Shown in pieces: positions 5,583 to 6,345 of a DNA stretch of 6,345 nucleotides (position 1 is its first letter; each line of letters opens with the position of its first letter). The notes below the pieces were generated by a model, which did no database searches, was not told the DNA's origin, and saw only the letters and a list, made by a program, of their open reading frames with translations. The translations under genes were made by a program, and so were the position numbers. Source of the stretch: Alloiococcus sp035301245 (lineage in GTDB: Bacteria; Bacillota; Bacilli; Lactobacillales; Carnobacteriaceae_A); NCBI GenBank assembly GCA_035301245.1, contig DATGUS010000094.1, positions 1 through 6,345 of the forward strand, given 5' to 3'.

Positions 5583-6345
5583 GATCTGACTCCTTCAATG
5601 CAAGTGCTTTAATAAATGATTCAATCAGTGTTGGATTAAATGATACTTCATTTTTAATATCAGCTAGTTTATTTAAGCAATCTTTCAGAGCATCATCTAA
5701 ATATTTATAAGCCCCGTCTAAACCAAGTAGTGCTGGGTAAGTACTCTTTTGCCGTTCAATATCGGAGCCAATTGGTTTCCCAAGCTCTTCTTCTTTGCCA
5801 ACTACATCTAAAATATCATCACGTATTTGATAAGCGATACCAATCTCTAGACCGAGTTCTCCTAAAATACGGCGGACTCTTTCGGGCTGGTTACTGATAA
5901 TGCCTGCACCCTCTAGGGCAAAACGCAACAGTTCCCCTGTTTTTCGTGAGTGAATATATTGTAAATCGACTAAGTCTACTAACTGCTTCTCGCCTTTGAT
6001 ATCCGCCATTTGACCACCAATCATCCCGCGATATCCAGCTGTTTCACTGAGTAACTTAACAAGTAAAACATTCTGCTCACTTGTTAAATCTGACGATAGG
6101 ATGACCTCAAAGGCACTTGTCAGTAGTCCATCACCTGCTAAGATGGCTGTGGCTTCATTAAACTTTAAGTGATTCGTTGGGAGACCACGTCTTAAATCAT
6201 CATTATCCATGGCTGGTAAATCGTCATGTATAAGCGAATACGTATGTATCATTTCTAAGGCACTTGCTGCAGGATATCCGTCTGTAACATCCGTATGGAA
6301 TGCCTCTAAAGTCGCTAATAATAATAACGGACGCAAACGCTTTCC
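5569..6345 (-). CDS. ispA: Farnesyl diphosphate synthase (polyprenyl synthetase family), 5' end beyond the window
   Basis: The frame stays open to the window edge and reads GKRLRPLLLLA at its visible start, the tail of the conserved GGKRxRP motif. About 35 N-terminal residues are therefore missing, and the TTG at 6336 is an internal codon, not a start. The visible 258 residues carry the first Asp-rich motif HDDLPAMDNDD and the second, YQIRDDILD, both needed to bind Mg2+ and diphosphate. GGQMADIKGE and GSDIERQKSTY are also present. The enzyme condenses isopentenyl diphosphate with dimethylallyl and geranyl diphosphate to make farnesyl diphosphate, the precursor of undecaprenyl carriers, quinones and, in staphylococci, carotenoids. 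In Firmicutes this gene normally follows xseA-xseB, which would lie just outside. Here it runs directly into tlyA without dxs, as in mevalonate-pathway staphylococci. Geranylgeranyl synthase is possible but less likely given the context. Confidence 0.94.
   Translation of the reverse strand, partial: GKRLRPLLLLATLEAFHTDVTDGYPAASALEMIHTYSLIHDDLPAMDNDDLRRGLPTNHLKFNEATAILAGDGLLTSAFEVILSSDLTSEQNVLLVKLLSETAGYRGMIGGQMADIKGEKQLVDLVDLQYIHSRKTGELLRFALEGAGIISNQPERVRRILGELGLEIGIAYQIRDDILDVVGKEEELGKPIGSDIERQKSTYPALLGLDGAYKYLDDALKDCLNKLADIKNEVSFNPTLIESFIKALALKESDHGEN

Noticed and set aside
6334..6336. TTG as the start of the isoprenoid synthase
   Set aside because: The frame continues upstream to the window edge with Gly-Lys-Arg, part of the conserved GGKRxRP motif, so the codon is internal and the gene is simply cut by the window.
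1..6345. A hidden defence system, mobile element, CRISPR array, tRNA or riboswitch
   Set aside because: Genes cover nearly all of the window and are conserved housekeeping families. The longest intergenic gaps (about 200 bases) are explained by promoters and terminators, and no repeat array, transposase or tRNA cloverleaf was seen.

Overview
The window is about 6.3 kb of low-GC, chromosomal, housekeeping DNA from a Firmicute, most likely family Staphylococcaceae. The response regulator reads as ArlR. The isoprenoid synthase gene runs straight into tlyA with no dxs between them, as expected in mevalonate-using staphylococci and unlike Bacillus. All genes have strong AGGAG-type ribosome binding sites. 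I cannot fix the genus; the gene order and sequence divergence suggest a relative of Staphylococcus (for example Macrococcus, Jeotgalicoccus or Salinicoccus) rather than S. aureus itself.

Layout, right to left in the direction of transcription for most genes. At 6345-3069 (minus strand) lies a compact operon: a 5'-truncated ispA-type farnesyl diphosphate synthase, tlyA (rRNA 2'-O-methyltransferase, overlapping ispA by 14 bases) and recN (SMC-like repair ATPase, 30 bases downstream). The arginine repressor gene (ahrC/argR), which usually sits between tlyA and recN in Firmicutes, is absent. A 78-base near-palindrome (2940-3017) ends this operon and also the convergent plus-strand gene. That gene (2763-2927) encodes a 54-residue basic, single-span membrane miniprotein resembling Prli42, the Listeria stressosome anchor. 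It has its own promoter, which carries three helically phased CTTGWC repeats. It is transcribed divergently from gnd (6-phosphogluconate dehydrogenase, 2569-1130), which has a clear promoter, a TTG start and a strong terminator. At the left end, after its own promoter, lies arlRS: complete arlR (925-236) overlapping by ATGA with the start of arlS, which runs off the window.

The genes do not form one pathway. They cover isoprenoid precursor synthesis, ribosome modification, DNA repair, the oxidative pentose phosphate pathway and two-component regulation. There is no mobile element, CRISPR array, tRNA, rRNA or defence system, and no clear new system. The points worth a second look are the miniprotein and its repeat-bearing promoter, the missing ahrC, and the long intergenic hairpin.
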